From the NCBI GenBank assembly GCA_021785405.1, contig JAJYFF010000002.1, positions 1 through 64,000 on the forward strand: a DNA stretch of 64,000 bases. The letters run 5' to 3'. Made by a program: the position numbers and the translations under genes. Within the stretch, counting starts at the first letter, position 1; each line of letters starts with the position of its first letter. The notes under the pieces were generated by a model, which did not search any database, was not told the DNA's origin, and worked only from the letters and a program-made list of their open reading frames with translations. Below, piece after piece: positions 38,525 through 48,064 of this stretch. Origin of the DNA: Pseudomonadota bacterium. GTDB taxonomy: Bacteria; Pseudomonadota; Gammaproteobacteria; Steroidobacterales; Steroidobacteraceae.

Positions 38525-39315
38525 CGGAACCCATCCTTCCAGCGGCGCAGCGCCGCGAACACCTCGACGGGGCGTTCGAGCGCGTGCCCGGTGTGGCTTT
38601 GCACGGCCGCGCGCACCGCGGGCGTCGCGCAGCGCAGGAACGGATTCACGCGGCGCTCGAGCGCGATCGTCGAGGGCAGCGACGGGCTGCCCGCGGCGCG
38701 CTCGGCGGCGACCTCGGCGTCGTAGCGGCGCGCCGCGTCGTTCGACGGATCCACCGCGAGCGCGAACACCAGGTTCGCGGCGGTGTATTCATGGGCGCAA
38801 TACACCCGCGTCGCGGGTGGCAGATCGGCGAGTCGGGTCAGGGACGCGTTCATCTCCTCAGGACTCCCTTCGAATAGACGACCGCAGCCGGCGCTGAACA
38901 ACGTGTCGCCGCAGAACAGCGCCCCGTGGCCGATGTATCCCACGTGACTTGCAGTATGTCCCGGTAGCGCCCACGTCTCGAACGCGAGGCGCAAATCCGA
39001 GAACTCGATCACGGAGCCATCGCCCACCGGTCGCGTGCCCGCCGGCATCCGCGGATCGTTCGGGCCGAACACCGGAACCGGGGTTCGCGCGATCAATCCG
39101 GCCACGCCGCCGATGTGGTCAGGGTGGTGGTGTGTGAGTAAAATCCCGGCCAGTTCAAGGCCTTGAGCGCGAAAATCGGCATCGACCGGCGCGCTGTCGC
39201 CCGGGTCGACGACGACCGCGCGACCGGGCGCTGCGACGGATTCGATCACCCAAATATAGTTGTCGGCGAACGCACGAAGAGGCCGGACGCGGATTTCGGG
39301 GATCGGGTTTGACAT
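38521..39315 (-). CDS. gloB: Hydroxyacylglutathione hydrolase (glyoxalase II)
   Basis: Hydrolyses S-D-lactoylglutathione, finishing methylglyoxal detoxification. The 264-aa metallo-beta-lactamase-fold protein has THHHPDHIGG (H-x-H-x-D-H), FCGDTLFSAGCGR and YCAHEYTAANLVFA. The C-terminal glyoxalase II helical part ends with NPFLRC. It heads the gloB-mltD-fabI operon and diverges from the methyltransferase gene across 58 bp that contain the only AT-rich patch here. Confidence 0.95.
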   Translation of the reverse strand: MSNPIPEIRVRPLRAFADNYIWVIESVAAPGRAVVVDPGDSAPVDADFRAQGLELAGILLTHHHPDHIGGVAGLIARTPVPVFGPNDPRMPAGTRPVGDGSVIEFSDLRLAFETWALPGHTASHVGYIGHGALFCGDTLFSAGCGRLFEGSPEEMNASLTRLADLPPATRVYCAHEYTAANLVFALAVDPSNDAARRYDAEVAAERAAGSPSLPSTIALERRVNPFLRCATPAVRAAVQSHTGHALERPVEVFAALRRWKDGFR

Positions 39316-39373
39316 TTTGTTGCGTATTTAACCTGTAACATCCGAAATCCGCTAGTTTTCTGTCCAAGAGGTC

Positions 39374-40045
39374 ATGTTGCAGGCATTCCGGACCCCGCTG
39401 GCCGCTTGGCTCGACAGCCCCCTGGGCCAACGGGTGCTGCGCGCCGAGAGCGCGCTCGCCGGCCCCGTGCTCGACGACGTGTTCGGTTTCGAGCTGCTGC
39501 AGGTCGGCAGCTGGGGGGCCGAGGGCCCGCTGCTGCGCGCCGCGCGCACCCAGCACACGACCGTGCTCGCGCCCTGGCCCGATCCGGGCGTGACCCTGTG
39601 CGCGGCGCTCGATGCCCTGCCGTTCCCGGCCGATTGCATCGATGCCGTGCTGCTGCCCCACACCCTGGAATGGGTCGAGGACCCCTACGCGGTGTTGCGC
39701 GAGGCGGAGCGGGTGCTGTGCGCGGATGGCTGCCTGTTGATCTGCGGCTTCAACCCGTGGAGCTCCTGGGGCCTGCGGCAGGCGTTCGGGCGCGTGCTGC
39801 GTCGACCGTCGTTTCCGCCGGGCACCCGCCGCCTGCTGTCGGAGCGGCGCCTGCGCGACTGGGTCGCGCTGCTCGGCTTCGACGTCGAACGGGTGCACGC
39901 CTACTTCGGCCGCCGCGGGTACTGGTTGAAGGCGCGCAAGCGGGTCGTGAGCTTGACGCCCGTGCGACCGCGCCGGCGCGTGCGTCGCCCGGTGCTCGTC
40001 GCCGCGCCCGAGGCGCGATCGCAGGTGGCGAATGCCCGCCGTTGA
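39374..40045 (+). CDS. SAM-dependent methyltransferase (YafS-like)
   Basis: A 223-aa class I methyltransferase-like protein. LQVGSWG at about residue 42 and [21 protein letters not shown] (motif II/III region) are followed by [19 protein letters not shown]. The glycine-rich motif I is degenerate, as in E. coli YafS. The position between gloB and rnhA is the same as yafS in E. coli. The C-terminus is Arg-rich. The substrate is unknown. It overlaps rnhA by 14 bp. Confidence 0.85.
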   Translation: MLQAFRTPLAAWLDSPLGQRVLRAESALAGPVLDDVFGFELLQVGSWGAEGPLLRAARTQHTTVLAPWPDPGVTLCAALDALPFPADCIDAVLLPHTLEWVEDPYAVLREAERVLCADGCLLICGFNPWSSWGLRQAFGRVLRRPSFPPGTRRLLSERRLRDWVALLGFDVERVHAYFGRRGYWLKARKRVVSLTPVRPRRRVRRPVLVAAPEARSQVANARR

Positions 40046-40475
40046 GATCTACACCGACGGGGCGTGCCGCGGCAACCCGGGGCCCGGGGGGTGGGGTGCG
40101 CTGCTGATCGCGGGCGACCAGCGCAAGGAGCTGTACGGCGCCGAGGCGCAGACGACCAACAACCGGATGGAGCTGACCGCGGCGATCGAAGCGCTGCTCG
40201 CGCTGAAGCGCCGCTGCCAGGTGCGGCTCTACACCGACTCGAAATACGTGATGCACGGGATCACCGAATGGTTGCCCGGGTGGAAGGCGCGCGGCTGGCG
40301 CACCGCGGGCCGTGCGCCGGTGAAGAACCAGGATCTGTGGGAGCGGCTCGACCTCGCCGTGCAATCCCAGGACATCGAATGGCAGTGGGTCCGCGGGCAC
40401 GCCGGCACCGCGGGCAACGAGCGCGCCGACGCGCTCGCGAACCTGGCGATCGACCGGCTCTTGAAGGGGCAGTGA
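40032..40475 (+). CDS. rnhA: Ribonuclease HI
   Basis: Degrades RNA in RNA-DNA hybrids. A 147-aa enzyme with the full active site: D in [18 protein letters not shown] in [14 protein letters not shown] in LYTDSKYV and the C-terminal D in [11 protein letters not shown], with H in [10 protein letters not shown]. It lies inside a methyltransferase-rnhA-dnaQ operon, with a 4-bp gap to dnaQ. Confidence 0.97.
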   Translation: MPAVEIYTDGACRGNPGPGGWGALLIAGDQRKELYGAEAQTTNNRMELTAAIEALLALKRRCQVRLYTDSKYVMHGITEWLPGWKARGWRTAGRAPVKNQDLWERLDLAVQSQDIEWQWVRGHAGTAGNERADALANLAIDRLLKGQ

Positions 40476-40479
40476 GCGA

Positions 40480-41187
40480 ATGCGGCAAATCGTGTTGGAT
40501 ACCGAGACCACCGGTCTCGAAGTGGATCAAGGCCACCGGATCATCGAGATCGGCTGCGTCGAGATCGTGAACCGGCGCGTGACCGGCCGGGTGTTCCACC
40601 GGTACCTCAATCCGGAGCGCGACATCGACGAGGGCGCACAGGCGGTGCACGGCCTGTCGCACGCGGACCTGCGCGCGGAGCCGAAGTTCGCCGAGATCGC
40701 GGCCGAGTTCTGCGGGTTCATCGCGGACGCCGAACTCGTGATCCACAACGCCCCGTTCGACGTCGGCTTCGTGAACGCCGAGCTCGCGCGGGCCGGCCTC
40801 GACGCGCGCCTCGAGCGGCTGTGCCGCGTGCTCGACACGCTCGCGCTCGCGCGGCGGATGCACCCGGGACAGCGCAACGGCCTCGACGCGCTGTGCAAGC
40901 GCTACTCGGTCGACGATTCGCGGCGCGACTTCCACGGCGCGCTGCTCGACGCGCACCTGCTCGCCGAGGTGTACCTCGCGATGACCGGCGGGCAGGCGAA
41001 CCTCGGGCTCGGCGCGCAGAGCGACGCCGAGCGCGCGCAGGCCGCGGCGGCGGCGCGGCCGGCGGCGGCCCGGCGGCGGGGCCTGCGGGTGCTGCACGCC
41101 GACGAGGGCGAGCTCGCCGCGCACGAGCGCGTGCTCGCGCTGATCGACAAGGCGAGCGGCGGCGCCACCGTGTGGAGAGCCTCGTGA
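40480..41187 (+). CDS. dnaQ: DNA polymerase III epsilon subunit (proofreading exonuclease)
   Basis: 3'-5' exonuclease of the replicase. A 235-aa DEDDh protein: LDTETTGLE (Exo I), [14 protein letters not shown] (Exo II) and the Exo III region [20 protein letters not shown] with H and D. The C-terminal tail binds the alpha subunit. It follows rnhA on the same strand; in E. coli the two diverge, so this is a local rearrangement. The 3' end overlaps the epimerase start (GTGA). Confidence 0.95.
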   Translation: MRQIVLDTETTGLEVDQGHRIIEIGCVEIVNRRVTGRVFHRYLNPERDIDEGAQAVHGLSHADLRAEPKFAEIAAEFCGFIADAELVIHNAPFDVGFVNAELARAGLDARLERLCRVLDTLALARRMHPGQRNGLDALCKRYSVDDSRRDFHGALLDAHLLAEVYLAMTGGQANLGLGAQSDAERAQAAAAARPAAARRRGLRVLHADEGELAAHERVLALIDKASGGATVWRAS

Positions 41188-42185
41188 AGGTGCTCGTCAC
41201 CGGCGCCGCCGGCTTCATCGGCTACCACACCGCGCAGGCGCTGCTCGCGCGCGGCGACGAGGTCGTCGGGCTCGACAACCTGAACCCGTACTACGACCCG
41301 GCGTTGAAGCGCACGCGGCTCGAGCGCCTCGCGCACCCGCGGTTCCGCTTCGAAGGGGCCGACGTCGCCGATCGCGCGGCGATCGAGGCGCTGTTCGCGC
41401 GCGGCGGATTCGATCGGGTCGTGCACCTCGCCGCGCAGGCGGGCGTGCGCTACTCGATCGAGAACCCGCATGCTTACGTCGACAGCAACCTGGTCGGCTT
41501 CATCAACGTGCTGGAGGCCTGCCGCACGCAGCGGGTCCAGCACCTCGTCTATGCGTCGACGAGCTCGGTCTACGGCGCGAACACGCGGATGCCGTTCGCC
41601 GAGGCGCAAGGCACGGCCCATCCGCTGTCGCTGTACGCGGCGACCAAGAAGGCGAACGAGCTGATGGCGCACTCGTACGCGGCGATCCACGGACTGCCCT
41701 CGACGGGGCTGCGGTTCTTCACCGTGTACGGTCCCTGGGGCCGGCCCGACATGGCGCTGTTCCTGTTCACGAAGAACATCCTCGCCGGCCGGCCGATCAC
41801 GGTGTTCAATCACGGCCGGCATCGGCGCGACTTCACCTACGTCGACGACATCGTCCGCGGGATCGTCGCGGCGGTCGACCGGATCGCGACCGCGGATCCG
41901 GCCTGGGACTCCGATGCGCCGGACCCCGGCACGAGCCGCGTCCCGTATCGGATCTACAACGTCGGCAACCGGCAGCCGATCGAGCTGATGCGCTACATCG
42001 AGGTGCTCGAGGAGTGCCTGGGGCGCAAGGCCGAGAAGGAGTACTTGCCGTTGCAACGCGGGGACGTGCCCGAGACCGCCTCGGACCTGTCGCGGATCGA
42101 GCGCGATCTCGACTTCCATCCGTCGACGCCGATCGAGGTCGGCGTGCGGCGGTTCGTCGACTGGTACCTGGAGCATTACCGATGA
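41184..42185 (+). CDS. NAD-dependent nucleotide-sugar epimerase (UDP-glucuronate 4-epimerase-like)
   Basis: A 333-aa extended [20 protein letters not shown] is the NAD loop, [16 protein letters not shown] and the catalytic YAATKK follow, then [17 protein letters not shown], typical of UDP-glucuronate 4-epimerases (CapI/LspL). The product, UDP-galacturonate, would feed cell-surface polysaccharide. The GTG start at 41184 overlaps the dnaQ stop, and the stop overlaps pgi (ATGA). It is an exopolysaccharide-type gene placed away from the rfb cluster at 57 kb. Confidence 0.9.
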   Translation: MKVLVTGAAGFIGYHTAQALLARGDEVVGLDNLNPYYDPALKRTRLERLAHPRFRFEGADVADRAAIEALFARGGFDRVVHLAAQAGVRYSIENPHAYVDSNLVGFINVLEACRTQRVQHLVYASTSSVYGANTRMPFAEAQGTAHPLSLYAATKKANELMAHSYAAIHGLPSTGLRFFTVYGPWGRPDMALFLFTKNILAGRPITVFNHGRHRRDFTYVDDIVRGIVAAVDRIATADPAWDSDAPDPGTSRVPYRIYNVGNRQPIELMRYIEVLEECLGRKAEKEYLPLQRGDVPETASDLSRIERDLDFHPSTPIEVGVRRFVDWYLEHYR

Positions 42186-43804
42186 CCGCACTGCATTCGA
42201 CGCTGCCCGAGTGGCGCGAGCTCGTCGCACAGGCCGCGACGATGCGCGAGGCGCACCTGCGCGATCTGGTCGACGCCGACGGGCGTCGGTTCGAGCACCT
42301 GCACGTCGAGTACGCCGACTGGCTGCTCGACCTGTCGCGCCAGCGGATCACGCGCGACACGCTCGCGGCGCTGTGCGCGCTCGCGCGCGCGGTCGGGCTC
42401 GCGGCGCGGGTCGAGGCGATGTTCCGCGGCGATCCGATCAACGTGACCGAGGGGCGCGCGGTGCTGCACACGGCGCTGCGCTCGACGTTCGCCGGGACCG
42501 TCGCGGTCCAGCACGAGGTGCTGGCGGCCCGCCAGCGGATCGAGGCGTTCGTCGCGGCGGTGCGCGACGGCCGCGAGCGTGGCGCGACCGGCAAGCCGCT
42601 GCGGCAGATCGTGAACATCGGCATCGGCGGCTCGGACCTCGGTCCGCTGCTGGTCGCGGAGGCGCTGCGCCACGAGTGGAGCGGCGGTCTCACGCCGCAT
42701 TTCGTGTCGAACGTCGATCGCACGCAGCTGCTGGATCTCACGCGCGCGCTCGATCCGGCGGAGACGCTGTTCGTCGTGTGCTCGAAGACGTTCACGACCC
42801 AGGAGACGCAGGCGAACGCGCACGCGGCGCGCGCGTGGATCACCGGCGCGCTCGGCGCGGAGGCGCCCGGCGCGCACTTCGTCGCGGTGTCGACCAACGC
42901 CGCGGCGATGGATGCGTTCGGGCTGCGGCCCGATCGGCGCTTCCCGATGTGGGACTGGGTCGGCGGGCGCTACTCGGTGTGGTCCGCGGTCGGGCTCGTC
43001 GCCGAGCTCGCGATCGGCAGCGATCGGTTCGGCGAGTTCCTGCGCGGCGCGAGCGAGATCGACGCGCACTTCCTCAACACGCCGTTCGAGCAGAACCTGC
43101 CGGTGCTGATGGGGCTGATCGGCGTCTGGAACCGCACGTTCCTCGGGCTGCCGACGCTCGCGGTGCTGCCGTACGAGCAGCGGCTCGCGCGGCTGCCGGC
43201 CTACCTGCAACAGCTCGAGATGGAGAGCAACGGCAAGTCGGTCACGCTCGCCGGTGCGCGCGTCGACTACGCGACCGCGCCGGTCGTCTGGGGCGAGCCG
43301 GGATCGAACGCGCAGCATTCGTTCTTCCAGATGCTGCACCAGGGCAGCGCGACCGCGGCGCTCGACTTCATCGCGCCGCTGCGCGGCGCCTGGGGCGGCA
43401 CCGAGGCGCAGGATCTCGCGTTGCAGAACTGCTTCGCGCAACTGCAGGCGTTCGCGTTCGGCATGACCCGCGAGGAGGCCGAGACCGAGATGCGCACGGC
43501 GGGGCTGCCCGGGCCGGACGTCGCGCGGCTCGCGCCGCACCGGACCTACGAGGGCAACCGGCCGAGCTCACTGCTGCTGTATCCGCGCACGACCGCGCGC
43601 ACGCTCGGGCAGCTGCTCGCGCTGTACGAGCACAGCGTGTTCGTCCAGGGCACGGTCTGGGGGATCAATTCCTTCGATCAGTTCGGCGTCGAGCTCGGCA
43701 AGAAGCTCGCCAGCGCGATCACGATCAGCGGTGCACACCGGCCGAGCGGACCCGGCGCAGCCGGGATCGCCGCGCTGATCGACTACGTCGTCAAGCACCG
43801 CTAG
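42182..43804 (+). CDS. pgi: Glucose-6-phosphate isomerase
   Basis: Interconverts glucose-6-P and fructose-6-P. The 540-aa product has [17 protein letters not shown], the signature [32 protein letters not shown]-like [15 protein letters not shown] and the C-terminal [15 protein letters not shown]. It is coupled to the epimerase and lies next to the GlcNAc genes, so fructose-6-P from GlcNAc can flow to glucose-6-P and nucleotide sugars. The 3' end overlaps nagE tail to tail within CTAG. Confidence 0.96.
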   Translation: MTALHSTLPEWRELVAQAATMREAHLRDLVDADGRRFEHLHVEYADWLLDLSRQRITRDTLAALCALARAVGLAARVEAMFRGDPINVTEGRAVLHTALRSTFAGTVAVQHEVLAARQRIEAFVAAVRDGRERGATGKPLRQIVNIGIGGSDLGPLLVAEALRHEWSGGLTPHFVSNVDRTQLLDLTRALDPAETLFVVCSKTFTTQETQANAHAARAWITGALGAEAPGAHFVAVSTNAAAMDAFGLRPDRRFPMWDWVGGRYSVWSAVGLVAELAIGSDRFGEFLRGASEIDAHFLNTPFEQNLPVLMGLIGVWNRTFLGLPTLAVLPYEQRLARLPAYLQQLEMESNGKSVTLAGARVDYATAPVVWGEPGSNAQHSFFQMLHQGSATAALDFIAPLRGAWGGTEAQDLALQNCFAQLQAFAFGMTREEAETEMRTAGLPGPDVARLAPHRTYEGNRPSSLLLYPRTTARTLGQLLALYEHSVFVQGTVWGINSFDQFGVELGKKLASAITISGAHRPSGPGAAGIAALIDYVVKHR

Positions 43805-45561
43805 CGCGGGGCGGGCGCCGGGGCCTGCAGCGCGGCCGCGACCGCGGGGGCCGCCGCGCCGAGCAGCAGGTGCAGCCGTCGCTCGGCCGGACGCGCGACG
43901 CCGCGCGGGCTGAGCCGCCGCAGCGCCTCGTGATCGAGCGGCGCGGCGTCGCGCACCGTCACCAGCACCCGGCCGGCGGCCGCTTCGACCGATTCGACGT
44001 TCGCGGCGCCGCCGAGCGCGGCGAACGCCGCGCGGGCATCGAAGTCCGTGAGGCGGGCGGGCGCGGGCGCGGGCGCCGATCCACCGGTGCGGCTCGCGAG
44101 CGCGGTGCGAATCTCCGCGGCGACCTGATCGGCAATGGGCCCGAGGACCACCTGCACCGCGCCGTCGGTGAGCACCAGCACGCCGCTCGCGCCGAGGGTG
44201 CGCAGCGCGTCGCGATCGATCGCGGCCGCATTCGCGACGCGCAGGCGCAAGCGCGTCGTGCACGCGTCGACGTTCGCGAGGTTCGGCGCGCCACCGAGCG
44301 CGGCGACGAACGCCTCGGCGCGGGGTTCGGCGCCGGCCGCCGCGCCCCGCCGGGGCCCCGGTCCTGGCGCGGTCGCCGGTTCCGTGGCGACCGGCTCGCG
44401 ACCGGGCGTATGCAGGTCGAAGCGGACGATGCAGAAGTGGAACAGCCCGTAGTAGATCGCGAAATACGCCGCGCCGATCGGCAGCAGCAGCCACGGGCGC
44501 GTCGCGCGCCCGTAGTTCAGCACGAAATCGAACAGGCCCGCGGAAAAGGTGAAGCCGAGGTGCACGCCCGCGAGCTGCATCAGCACCATCGCGGTGCCGG
44601 TCAGCAGCGCGTGCAGCGCGTACAACGGCGGCGCGAGAAACATGAACGTGAACTCGATCGGTTCGGTCACGCCGGTCAGGAACGAGGTCAGGGCGATCGA
44701 GGCGAGGAGTCCGGCGACCGCGGCGCGCCGCTCGGGATAGGCGGTGCGGTACATCGCGAGACAGGCCGCGGGCAGACCGAACATCATCACCGGAAAGAAG
44801 CCGCTCATGAACGCGCCGGCGCTCGGGTCGCCCGCGAAGAAGCGATTCAGGTCGCCGGTCGCGCCGTGGTAATCGCCGAGCAGGAACCACGCGATGTTGT
44901 TCAGGATGTGGTGCAGCCCGGTCACGATCAGCAAGCGGTTCAGCACGCCGTACGCGAACAGCCCGACGTACCCCGAGTCGAGCACCGCGCGGCTCAGCGC
45001 GTCCATCCCGCGATCGAGGTACGGCCACGCCCAGCCGAACGCGCCCGCGAGCAGCATGCCGGTGGCGCCGGCCGCGATCGGTACGAAGCGCCGGCCCGCG
45101 AAGAACGCGAGATAATTCGGCAGCCGAATGTCCCGGAACCGGTTGTACAAGGTGCCGCCGATCAGGCCCGAGAGGATCCCGATCGGTACGCTCAGCTTCG
45201 CGAGCGCCTGTGCCTTGTACGCGTTCGCCGCGAGGGCGTGCACGCTCGCCGGGAGCGATGCGGTCACGCTCGGCGGGACCTGCAGCAAGGCCTCGGCGCC
45301 GTGGGTGGTCACGAGGAAGCCGACGACGGCCGCGAGGCCCGCGGCGCCGTGGTTCTCCTGCGCGAGCCCGACCGCGACGCCGATCGCGAAGACCAGCCCG
45401 AGGTTGGCGAACACCGCGTTGCCGGCGGCGGCGATCCACGCGATGTCGAGCAGGTCGGGCTGACCGAGCCGCAGCAGGATCCCCGCGATCGGCAGCACCG
45501 CGATCGGCAGCATCAACGCGCGACCGAGCGGTTGGAGCGCGGCGGCGAATCTATTCCACAT
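43801..45561 (-). CDS. nagE: N-acetylglucosamine PTS permease, IIC-IIB plus a second degenerate IIB
   Basis: Imports GlcNAc and phosphorylates it to GlcNAc-6-P. A 586-aa protein. IIC (about 5-385) has 8-10 membrane segments with GLHHILNNIAWFLLGD and TEPIEFTFMF, the GlcNAc/glucose IIC signature. The IIB domain (about 413-490) has the phospho-Cys C434 in NVDACTTRLRL. A second IIB-like unit (about 508-580, AFAALGGAANVESVEAAAGRVLV) aligns with it but has Ala at the Cys position (A528). No IIA is fused; IIA comes from the upstream gene, whose 3' end overlaps this start by 11 bp. Confidence 0.92.
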   Translation of the reverse strand: MWNRFAAALQPLGRALMLPIAVLPIAGILLRLGQPDLLDIAWIAAAGNAVFANLGLVFAIGVAVGLAQENHGAAGLAAVVGFLVTTHGAEALLQVPPSVTASLPASVHALAANAYKAQALAKLSVPIGILSGLIGGTLYNRFRDIRLPNYLAFFAGRRFVPIAAGATGMLLAGAFGWAWPYLDRGMDALSRAVLDSGYVGLFAYGVLNRLLIVTGLHHILNNIAWFLLGDYHGATGDLNRFFAGDPSAGAFMSGFFPVMMFGLPAACLAMYRTAYPERRAAVAGLLASIALTSFLTGVTEPIEFTFMFLAPPLYALHALLTGTAMVLMQLAGVHLGFTFSAGLFDFVLNYGRATRPWLLLPIGAAYFAIYYGLFHFCIVRFDLHTPGREPVATEPATAPGPGPRRGAAAGAEPRAEAFVAALGGAPNLANVDACTTRLRLRVANAAAIDRDALRTLGASGVLVLTDGAVQVVLGPIADQVAAEIRTALASRTGGSAPAPAPARLTDFDARAAFAALGGAANVESVEAAAGRVLVTVRDAAPLDHEALRRLSPRGVARPAERRLHLLLGAAAPAVAAALQAPAPAPR

Positions 45562-48064
45562 CGGTTCCTCCCCGGGCGGTCCAGGCCGCCACGGTGGCGC
45601 GCACCGCGGCGCCGTCGACGCAGTCGAGCGCGCGGTCGGCGAGCCGCGCGCAGGCGGCGAGGTCGAGGCCGCGGATCAAGCGTTTCAATCGCGGGACCAT
45701 CGACGGAACCGCCGACAGTTCGTGCACGCCGAGCCCGAGCAGCACCGGGACCGCGCACGGATCCGACGCGAGGCCGCCGCAGACCGCGACCGGGCGGCCG
45801 GCGCGGCGCGCCGCCTGCGCCGCGCTGCGGATCAACGCGAGCACCGCCGGGTGCAGCGCATCGAGCGATTTCGCGAGCGCCGGATTCCCGCGGTCCATCG
45901 CGAGCGTGTACTGGGACAGATCGTTGGTGCCGATCGAGAAGAAATCGGTCGCCGTCGCGAGTTGCCCCGCGAGCACCGCCGCGGCCGGGGTCTCGATCAT
46001 CACGCCGATCGGCGGCGGTGCGTCGATGCCGAGCGTCGTCTGCGCGTCGCGGAGGATCGCGTGCACCGCGCGGACCTCCGCGAGCCCGCTGACCATCGGC
46101 AGCAGGATCCGGCACACGCCGGCCGGACGGACCTTCAGGATCGCGCGCAGCTGGGTCGCGAGCAGGCGGGGATCGTGCAGGCTGGTGCGGATGCCGCGCA
46201 GCCCGAGCGCCGGATTCTCCTCCGCCGGCAGCGGCAAGTAGGGGATCGGCTTGTCGCCGCCCGCATCGAGCGTGCGTATCGTCAGCGGCCGGCCGTCGAG
46301 CGCGTCCGCGATCCGCTGATACACCTCGGCCTGTTCGTCCTCGCCGGGCGCGTCGGCGCGATCGAGGAACAGGAATTCGGTGCGCAACAGCCCGCAACCG
46401 TCGGCGCCGCGCGCGCGCGCGAGGCGCGCGTCCGCGAGGCTGCCGAGGTTCGCGTACACCGCGATCGGGGTCCCGTCGGCGCTCACGCAGGGGGCGTGCG
46501 CCTCGGCGAGATCCGCGGCTTCCTCGGCGGCGCGGGCCGCGAGTTCGGCGGTAATCCGGCGCGATCGCGCGTCGTCCGGGTGCGGGATCAGCTCACCGCG
46601 CTCGGCGTCGAGGATCACCGGCGTGCCGGGGGGGAGATCGAGCGCCGCCGGACCGAGCGCGACGAGCACCGGGATCCCGCGGGCGGCCGCGAGGATCGCG
46701 ACGTGCGACGTCGCGCCGCCCGCCGCCATCGCGATGCCCGCGACCCGATCGAGATCGAGTTCCAGCCACTGCGAGGGCAACAGCTCCTCGGCGATCACGA
46801 CCGCGCGCTCCGGCAACTCGATCCGGCCGTCGAGCGCCTCGCCGGCGAGCGCGCGCAGCACTTGCGCCTCCAGATCGCGCAGATCCGCGGCCCGCTCGGC
46901 GATCCGCGGGTCGCCGCTCGCGTGCAAGGCCGCGATCGTCGCGGCGATCGCGGCCCGCCACGCGGCGCCGGCGCTGCGGCCGAGTCGCAGCGCGTCCTCG
47001 GCGACCGTCAGCAGCTGGGGGTCGTCGAGCAGTTGCCGATGCGCGTCGAATACGCCCCGGTGCGATTCCGCGGCCGCCGCCCGGCGCTCGAGGCGCTCGC
47101 GCACCGTCGCGCGCGCGCTCGCGAGCGCGCCGCGCTCGGCGTCGGCATCGGCGCCCCGTTCGGCGATCTCGGGCAGCGGCGGATTCCAGCAAAACGCGAC
47201 GCCGACCGCGAGGCCGCGCACCGCGCTCGTGCCGGGGAGCGGCGCGCCGGGGTCGATCCGGGGGACGCGCGCCGGTCGAGCGGACGCCGGCGGCGCCGGC
47301 GCCGCGGCGGCACCGAGCAGGCGTTCGAGCGCCGCGAGCGCGGCCCCGGCGTCGTCGCCGCGGACCTCGACGTCCAAGCGGTCGCCGCGGCGCACGCCGA
47401 GCGCCATCACCGCGCTCACGCTGCGCAGGTCCGCGCGGCGCCCGTTCGCGCGCACGTGCGCCTCCACCTGCAAGCCCTGCAAGCCCGCGGCGACGAGGCT
47501 CGCCGGCCGGGCATGCAGCCCATGGTCGAACGGCACGCGGAAGGTTCGCGCGACCGCCGGCCGCGCGGGGCCCGTCACCGCGGGGGAATCGGCTGGCGAA
47601 TCGGCTGGCGAATCGCAGTCGAACAGTCGCTCACCCGCGCGGACGGACCGACCCAGGACGCGAGCGCCGATCGTCGCCGCGGCGCCGTGCCCGAGCAGGA
47701 CCGGCGTCACCGCGCTCGGCGCGCGGCGCGCGAGCGTGTCGAGGTCGAAGCGCAGCAGCGGCTCGCCCGCGGCGACGGCGGTCCCGTCGGCGACCAGCGG
47801 CGAAAACAGCCCCGTGTCCAACGCGACCGTGTCGATCCCGACGTGCACCAGCACGTCGATGCCCGCCACGGTCTGGATCGTCAGCGCATGCCGCGCGCGC
47901 GGCGGCCAGCGAATCACGCCGGCGCAGGGTGCCCGCACCAGGTCGCTGGTCGGATCGATCGCGACGCCGTCGCCGGCGAGGCCACCCGCGAACACCGGGT
48001 CCGGGACCTCCGCGAGCGGCAGGGCCCAACCGTCGAGCGGTGCGAGCAGCGTCCATTGCGTCAT
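45551..48064 (-). CDS. Fused PTS phosphotransferase: IIA(Glc type)-HPr-enzyme I
   Basis: An 837-aa cytosolic protein with three PTS parts. IIA of the glucose type (1-150) has phospho-His H74 in VLVHVGIDTV. HPr (about 172-250) has H184 in DHGLHARPAS and the regulatory S in LRSVSAVMALG. Enzyme I (about 275-835) has phospho-His H454 in GGATSHVAIL, GLLRTEFLFLDR, IRTLDAGGDKPIPYL and IGTNDLSQYTLAMDR. It takes phosphate from PEP to NagE, so the whole chain needs only two proteins. The linker DSPADSPADSPA comes from a 12-bp tandem repeat. The ATG overlaps the hexosaminidase stop. Confidence 0.93.
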   Translation of the reverse strand: MTQWTLLAPLDGWALPLAEVPDPVFAGGLAGDGVAIDPTSDLVRAPCAGVIRWPPRARHALTIQTVAGIDVLVHVGIDTVALDTGLFSPLVADGTAVAAGEPLLRFDLDTLARRAPSAVTPVLLGHGAAATIGARVLGRSVRAGERLFDCDSPADSPADSPAVTGPARPAVARTFRVPFDHGLHARPASLVAAGLQGLQVEAHVRANGRRADLRSVSAVMALGVRRGDRLDVEVRGDDAGAALAALERLLGAAAAPAPPASARPARVPRIDPGAPLPGTSAVRGLAVGVAFCWNPPLPEIAERGADADAERGALASARATVRERLERRAAAAESHRGVFDAHRQLLDDPQLLTVAEDALRLGRSAGAAWRAAIAATIAALHASGDPRIAERAADLRDLEAQVLRALAGEALDGRIELPERAVVIAEELLPSQWLELDLDRVAGIAMAAGGATSHVAILAAARGIPVLVALGPAALDLPPGTPVILDAERGELIPHPDDARSRRITAELAARAAEEAADLAEAHAPCVSADGTPIAVYANLGSLADARLARARGADGCGLLRTEFLFLDRADAPGEDEQAEVYQRIADALDGRPLTIRTLDAGGDKPIPYLPLPAEENPALGLRGIRTSLHDPRLLATQLRAILKVRPAGVCRILLPMVSGLAEVRAVHAILRDAQTTLGIDAPPPIGVMIETPAAAVLAGQLATATDFFSIGTNDLSQYTLAMDRGNPALAKSLDALHPAVLALIRSAAQAARRAGRPVAVCGGLASDPCAVPVLLGLGVHELSAVPSMVPRLKRLIRGLDLAACARLADRALDCVDGAAVRATVAAWTARGGTDVE
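47586..47615. repeat. 12-bp tandem repeat in the IIA-HPr linker
   Basis: The unit GAATCGGCTGGC occurs twice plus a half copy, in frame, encoding the D-S-P-A repeats (about residues 151-162). It may vary in copy number by slippage without breaking the frame. Confidence 0.7.

Noticed and set aside
42211-46092. A 1293-codon frame overlapping pgi and the nag genes
   Set aside because: It is a shadow of pgi in another frame and then antisense to nagE; no domain is recognisable.
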